Assembly (NCBI RefSeq): GCF_037392515.1
Contig: NC_090283.1
Span: 25,932,249-25,996,248, forward strand
From: Haliotis asinina
Taxonomy: Eukaryota; Mollusca; Gastropoda; Lepetellida; Haliotidae
Reading direction: 5' to 3'
Length of the DNA: 64,000 nt
Shown one piece after another: positions 58,390-64,000 of the stretch. Numbering within the stretch: the first letter of the stretch is position 1; each line of letters starts with the position of its first letter. A model generated the notes under the pieces. That model was given only the letters and a program-made list of their open reading frames with translations. It had not been told where the DNA came from and ran no database searches. The position numbers were made by a program, and so were the translations under genes.

Positions 58390-58815
58390 ATACATTCTTG
58401 CTGTTGTCTTGATGGATGCTGTATTGATGTGAACGATGCTGCACTGTACATGTATGATACCCCTGTCTGGTATTTTTTTAATGTATACGAGACTTGTTAT
58501 CATATGGATACTGTATTGATGTGACCGATACCATTCTTTAATATACCCCTGTTTGGATTATTCTTTAATGTACATTGATCATGTTACTATGTGGATACTG
58601 TAAGGATAGGAACAATGACATTCTGTTATATATCCCTGTGTGGTATATTCTTTAATGTATATGAGCCATGTTATCATACGAATGGGAACAATGTCATCCT
58701 GTAATATACATACGAGGTTTATTCGTTAATGTGTATGAGTCTTGTTATCATTAGGATATTGTATTGATGCGAACAAAGACATTCTCAAATATACCCTTGT
58801 GTAGTGTTTCATTTC
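58390..58815 (+). repeat. about 85-90 bp satellite, four to five units
   Basis: Units with GATGTGAAC, TATACCCCTGT and TTTAATGTATAC/ATGAG blocks recur at about 58418, 58508, 58606, 58690 and 58768. The copies around 58600-58770 match copy A best. Confidence 0.75.
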
Positions 58816-58842
58816 AAGTGTCACGATCTCGTATGGATTTGG

Positions 58843-59068
58843 TTGGGCGGTTGGTTGTTTAACCCCACACATAGCAATATTCCAGCCATATGGGGGCAGT
58901 TCGTAAAGAATCGAGTCTGACCTGACAATCCAGTGATCAACAACATGAGCATTGATCTATCCAACTGGAATACAATGACATGTATAAACACCTAATCCCG
59001 TTAGTCTCCTCTAACGACCAGTATGGGTTGCTGACGATTAATTCTACTCTGAATCTTTACAGGTACAG
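58843..59068 (-). mobile_element. SINE-1 copy, diverged
   Basis: AATATTCCAGCCATATGGGG, AAGAATCGAGTCTGACCTGA, AACATGAGCATTGATCTA and GTTAGTCTCCTCTAACGACC. Tail replaced by GGTTGGTTG. Confidence 0.75.
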
Positions 59069-59212
59069 GTCTATGCTGCAGTGATGTGAACTATACCGTT
59101 CTGTAATATACCATGATGCAGTATATTATTTAATGGGTATGAGCCATGTCATCATATGTATACGTTATCAACGCTATGAGATGCATGGCAAACCATCCAA
59201 TGAGACGTAATA

Positions 59213-60445
59213 AGTTTTGAGCCTTGCATAGAAAAACACAAAATATTGGTATGAACCACATTTATTTTTCAACATAGTCCCCTTGTGAGTCAAGACACTT
59301 GTTCATCTTCTCTGCCAGGCGCCATTTTGGTCCTCAAACCAAGCCTCAGTAGCAGCAATAAGCTCATTATCATCCTGAAATCTACGACCACGCAAGTGTT
59401 TCTTGAGATTTGGGAACAGATGGTAATCACTTGGTGCCAGGTCTGGAGAGTAGGGGGGATGCGGCAAGATTTCGTACCTGCATTCATGGACAGCAGCGGC
59501 TGCAACGCCAGATTTGTGTACTGGAGCATTGTCTTGATGCAGAAGGATACCTAGTCTGATCTTGCCCCAGCGCTTCTCCTTGATTGACTGTCGCACTTGC
59601 ATCCACAAGTTAGCGTAATATTCCCCATTCATTGTTCTTCCTTTTGGTAAGTAATCTATGTGGATGACGCCTTTGCTATCCCAGAAGACTGTCGCTATTA
59701 TCTTCTGCACTGATCTGGAGGCTTTGAACTTTCTGGTCCTGGGAGAAGTGACATGTTTCCATTCCATAGATTCATGTTTGCTCTCAGGATCATAGTGGTG
59801 GATCCAGGTTTCATCACAAGTTGCTAGCCTAAAGTGAAAATCTTCTGGATTCTTGTTGTATCTGGTTAGCATGGAGTTGCTTATGGTGACCCTTGTTTGC
59901 TTCATTTCATCTGTAAGCATTCTTGGTACACATCTTGCGCACACCAAAGACATGACGAGATGTTCATGAAGAATTGTCTCGATGGATTCGTGTGAAATGC
60001 CTGTGGTCTCCTCTAACTCGTGGAGTGTGATTCGACGATTTTCCAGCACAAGTCTATGCACTCTGTCAATGTTTTCCTGACTAGTGCTTGTTGTTGGGCG
60101 ACCTGGACAGGGGTCATCTTCAAGACTCTCTCTACCATACTTCATTGACCCATCGTTTGATGGTAGCAGATGAAGGGGAAGACTTCCCATCAACTGCTGA
60201 AAGACTTTCTTCAGTGTTCTTCGCCGAGTTTCCTTCAAGAACTAAAAACTTAATTACTGCTCTATACTCAATTTTATTCATTTTCACTGCCGTGAGGGGG
60301 GTCTCTTTCTGTCAATGTGAGCTGTTCAATACCTTCTGAGAGTAGGATACCAAAGCTTACATATCGCATCAGCTACACCCCAAGGTTCAATGTCGCACCA
60401 TAGGCTGTGACACCTGGGTATGGAAAATGCTCAAGGCTCAAAACA
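59213..60445 (-). mobile_element. mariner transposon, inactive
   Basis: Short inverted termini GTTTTGAGCCTTG (59214-59226) and CAAGGCTCAAAAC (60432-60444), with TA duplications at 59211-59212 and 60446-60447. About 1.23 kb, the size of mariners. Inserted in copy B only. Confidence 0.85.
59262..60281 (-). pseudogene. mariner transposase, two frameshifts
   Basis: Starts MNKIEYRAVIKFLVLEGNSA at 60281 and ends near 59262 with LDSQGDYVEK. Central frame 59303-60140 is intact and shows CDETWIHHYD, HQDNAPVH and YSPDLAPSDYHLF, the DD34D triad of mariner, with YSPDLAPSD signature. A small deletion near 60141 (after RWVNE) and another indel near 59315 (after WFEDQN) disrupt the frame, the second removing about 25-30 residues. 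Wording is very close to mariner families common in arthropods and aquatic invertebrates, so fairly recent arrival is plausible. Confidence 0.88.
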
Positions 60446-61738
60446 TATTGACATTCCCTCGTAACATACAATGAACGTTAAGTTACCCCGTTGCTACTGT
60501 CAGTGTAAAACGTCACAATCTCTTTCTGTCATCCCAACTGTCTAATCGATGTGAACGGATCCTGAAAAGGATTTTACATAATTCAACTGAACACCAGTTG
60601 CAAAAGTTCATGAATTTGCAACCCTCTAAAACGAGTTTGCAACAAGGGAATATATTCTCGCCTATGGACCAGATGTTTTCACCCAGGGGCAAAGAACAAA
60701 GAAAAATTAAATCAGAATATATAATTATTATGTATCACACCATGATATCTTTGCATGCCAAGAAATTTTGCCAAGTTGTTTTTCAACTTATCATCCTTAG
60801 TATATATCAATCGTCGAATAAGAAATGAACAACGTTAAATCAAAGTAAATTGATGGCATGCCATGATACTCCTCGACATGATTTCGATTAATTGTTAGCT
60901 GAAAGACTTTCTGAGCATGCAAACGTTTCCGTTTTCGATAAAATGTTACACTCGCTACAGACTAGATATATCCATGTGAAAATCATATTGTATTTCATAA
61001 GACAGAAAGTTTAAGAATTGGACAAATGGGTTTGTAGAATTTCAATTGTGATGTGCTAAGATATCTTACAATAAATGTTGTTTGTGTCACTGATACATGT
61101 ATGCAAAGCGAGGTCGTTATTTTCCTCAATGGACTGGCTTATACGAGCTTCAACATAAAACTCTCAGGTCGGAGATGTCTGTGTTTGACAGCCAGTAACA
61201 CCTCAAAGCACAAGTGACACTTCGTTATTGACAGTTATTGTGCAGCTCATAATACAGTATAAACAAGATCCGGTTTTCAGAACCACGAGAAGAATTTTTT
61301 GTGAAGGAACTGTGCACAATGCTGATTCTTCAGTGCCGACACACGTGGACACTTGTAATTGAAAATGGTTTGTCAAATTCAAAGCGTAAAATTTATTGAG
61401 GCATTCTTCTGCAAGTATGAATATCCTCTAGTCTGACAGGAGTGTTGGTTGTGCAAGAGGTGGTTAAAGGTTTTGCTCGTTCCGCTGAAATTCCGGATTT
61501 AGTTGAGACATAGTACAATGTGCGATTATACATAAACATACACATACTCGTAGTAAGGTATACATTCCAGTAGTTTTGAGTTTCAATCTTACAATGAGGC
61601 ACCAATTACAGAGAGGACGACAAAGTACGCTGTCTAGACAATCAGTTGTCCGACGTCCTTGTTTATGGAAGCCTCGAAGTCTGCCCTGACGGGATCGTTC
61701 ACTAATGTGCTGGTGATTGGGAGTTTCACTCTGTGGAT
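60446..61738. other. copy B sequence without gene
   Basis: Counterpart of 13030-14461 and 19550-19705. The junction GTTTTGAGTTTCAATCTTACAA at about 61574 is uninterrupted where copy A holds the DIRS element. Confidence 0.65.
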
Positions 61739-61830
61739 GGCGGCTCAAACCCCTTGGATTAATATACCATTCAAAAAGTAGGGGATATTGGATTACACGA
61801 TTTATAAAATGCAAATGATGAAGCCGGAGG
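61739..61830 (+). repeat. single ancestral-like unit of the 53-bp minisatellite
   Basis: GGCGGCTCAAACCCCTTGG, ATTAATATACCATTCAAAAAGT, then about 37 unique bases, then GATGAAGCCGGAGG. The unit occurs once, with an extra segment absent from all array units of copy A. Confidence 0.85.
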
Positions 61831-62259
61831 GAAACTGACGAGGACTAAAAAATAAGGGAAAATGTGACAATGTATTCCTTTTCTTTGGAAATGTTTCGTC
61901 TGTTTCAATATATATTACGTCTTGTCATATGCATTAGCTATTGGTTTGCTTGCAAAATGGAATATTCACTACTTTTTAATGGTATGTTTCACTGAGAATG
62001 TGTAATCCAAAATATAACATATGATGACATTAATAATGGTTGAAACTATCAGATTTGTTCGGGAAAACTTATAGATATATGTTGTCAGACGAGTGTGTTT
62101 TGGGATGGTTGATGTTCTGCAGTAGGAAAAATCCTATCATTTAGCAAGCCTTGGCGAGCTAAATACATAGTGTCTATTCCTAATACAGGATATTAACCAT
62201 CTCCAAACACCCTCGTGTAATGAGCTATTTTATCATACAATGGATAGTGTTCTCGGCAG
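61831..62259. other. copy B spacer, counterpart of 26761-27186
   Basis: No gene. Keeps the CTAATACAGGATATTAACCATC hairpin arm. Confidence 0.5.
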
Positions 62260-63330
62260 GACAAAGCCAAAAGGACATTTTAGGTACCGGTTGGGATCTT
62301 ATATAGATATTGCTGCAAATTAAAGAATTTTCATGTGAAATTTTACTGACTACTTGTACAGAGGGAACCAAAATGGCTTCAAGAGTCGGCGAGTGTGTCC
62401 GCATTGACGACCGTCGATAAGGTACCCACCGACTGTCCGTGTTAGTTAGAGAACGGTACAGGAATCAAGGTCACCGATCTTGTGACGTCACATATTACTA
62501 CGAACATATTTGTGACGTCATAGATATGCGGCACATCCCACAAAGTTTAGTTTCATGAGCTGTAGGAAATGAAATCGCACTTTTTTAATTATAAAACAAG
62601 AATGACGCTGTATGATAAATAGGTCCTCACCTTCGTGTGTTGTTCCGATGGTTAATATCCTGCATTAGGAATAAACACAATGTTTACATTATTATACAAC
62701 GTCATTCTGATTTAAAACAGTGATGTCAAAAGCCACAAATCATAAAACTAAACTTAGTGGAATATCTATGACGTCACAAACAGGTGCGGAGTAATACGTT
62801 AAGTCACAAGCCGGGTGACACATTTTTTTCTCCTGATCACTCAGCTGACTGCGTTAGGTCATCTAGTTCCCAGTAAGCGTTTATGTTAACGCAAGTATTG
62901 ATGTCAGCAAATCTTAGCATACGTTGAAAAATAACAACAAACTCAATGGGAATTTCAATAACCTTCTGTTATCCTTTTGAACAATAAATACCGTTCGCGT
63001 GACATTGTGTACCTGGATTCCTGTGTGTCCTCTCGCCAATGCTGACAGACGGTCGAGGAACTAAAGTTGTAATCTTCAAACGCCTGTGAATTTCTCTCTT
63101 AGCTTTGTAATCTACTTATCTATTATTATTCTCAGATAAAAGCACTGACAGTACCGTAACCATGGTCGTCAATCCGAGCACCACCGCTGATCCTTTACAC
63201 TGCGAAAGTAGTTCCTAAAATTTGCATATGACCGTTGTAAATTGCATTGATATCCTTATATGAATGACCCCAGCGGATATAAAAAATATCCACCGACTTT
63301 ATCCTACTGAGAACACAATCCCTTATATTT
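62260..63330. repeat. foldback element, copy B, left arm shortened
   Basis: Counterpart of 27187-28468. The stretch equivalent to about 27490-27655 is missing, joining GAATCAAGGTCAC directly to CGATCTTGTGACGTCACA. The short frame at 62371 meets an early stop. Confidence 0.7.
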
Positions 63331-63982
63331 AACATACACAGAGAGTTAAATATGCATGATAAAACTAGAGTCCTGATCAGCTGAATACTGATTAATGAAT
63401 AATGGGTATTTATAGCTATACCACAATGACAAGTTGAATTAAAAGAAACGCATTGTCTCAACTATTTTCAAGAATTGTGAAATGTGATTGTTTGGTTTAG
63501 TATACCATGAAAATAATGAATCGTGGCGTCAGTTGTCTAGTTACAAGACATTACAACACTTACTGAAACTGAGACAAGGTTCAGCGTGTTTGCACACAAC
63601 ATGGGTGTATATTAACGTGTGGACATAGAAGAACTGACACATATCACCCTTTGCCAACGTCACTGAAGAGGATATGGGTGGTCCATTTGTCACATTTCGT
63701 ATTGCATGGTTGCGTCCCTTGGATACCCCAGGAATATATGATTCAAATATGGACTATTTTTAGGTTTGTCAGCACAATACACAAACTAATCGGTTTCTCC
63801 AAAGGGCATTACTTTAGACATTCCTTCCATATTGAGTCGGGAATCTGTGATGCATCTGGAATACTCTTTCGAGGTGCTAAACTCAACTCACTCACTCGGT
63901 AGCACCAGTTTCCCATATTAGCCAATACAATATCGTCGTTAAATAATGCCTCTGCACACACAACCTAACCATCACAATGTCC
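63331..63982. other. 3' flank of a second ankyrin gene
   Basis: Counterpart of 28470-29184. No gene within. Confidence 0.6.
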
Positions 63983-64000
63983 TTATAGTGATTTAGCTCC
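63983..64000 (-). CDS. last codons of a second ankyrin-repeat gene, cut by the window edge
   Basis: The minus-strand reading of the last 18 bases is Gly-Ala-Lys-Ser-Leu-stop, identical to the end of the 29185-30006 gene at the same place within the duplication. The remainder lies outside the window. Inferred paralogue. Confidence 0.65.
   Translation of the reverse strand, partial: GAKSL

Larger units (their letters stand above)
58575..64000 (+). repeat. segmental duplication copy B, continues past the right edge
   Basis: Same order and orientation as 9950-29205. B lacks the Crypton/MITE block, SINE-2, DIRS and minisatellite expansion. It carries its own SINE-1 (58843-59068) and mariner (59213-60445) insertions and a shorter foldback arm. 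Confidence 0.85.

Overview
The window looks like nuclear DNA of a mollusc, most likely a vetigastropod such as an abalone (Haliotis). I infer this from dispersed SINEs ending in (ACTC)n/(GTGA)n with the internal string GAGCATCGATCTGCGCAA, which I recognise from abalone sequence by memory. Tc1, mariner, DIRS, Crypton and non-LTR elements, AT-rich intergenic DNA and intron-type splice signals also point to an animal genome. No prokaryotic gene organisation is present.

Layout. 1-5.0 kb: two non-LTR retrotransposons, an I-like element with RT and RNase H cut by the left edge, and a decayed L1/Tx1-like copy split by a SINE. 5-10 kb: tandem and unannotated DNA with a Crypton remnant. 9.95-29.2 kb: copy A of a segmental duplication. 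It has been enlarged by a Crypton/MITE block, a whole-looking DIRS retrotransposon (14.46-19.53 kb), a 7-kb minisatellite of 53-54 bp units and a large foldback. It ends at a minus-strand ankyrin-repeat gene (29.2-30.0 kb). 30-40 kb: SINEs, a two-exon 3' end of an unrecognised minus-strand gene, a 24-bp minisatellite, a GC-rich foldback and a 21-bp satellite. 40-46.7 kb: decayed Tc1 copies, SINEs and candidate exons. 44.9-52.8 kb: the main host gene, a predicted STAND-type NTPase followed by about 40 ankyrin repeats built from 20 near-identical 195-bp modules. 53-58 kb: a satellite, a tRNA-type SINE and an intact Tc1 transposon. 58.6-64 kb: copy B of the segmental duplication, carrying a mariner. 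It runs off the right edge just inside the stop-codon end of a second ankyrin gene.

How the parts relate. The ankyrin genes form one family: the small minus-strand gene, its partner at the right edge and the large NTPase gene share a two-repeat (about 65 residue) module style. P-loop NTPase plus a long ankyrin array is the layout of NLR-like sensors. That function is inferred, not shown. The duplication is essentially the 3' flank of the small ankyrin genes. Because copy B lacks the DIRS, the minisatellite expansion and one SINE, those events can be ordered after the duplication. The I-like LINE and the two SINE families share a 3' tail, suggesting this LINE lineage mobilises the SINEs.
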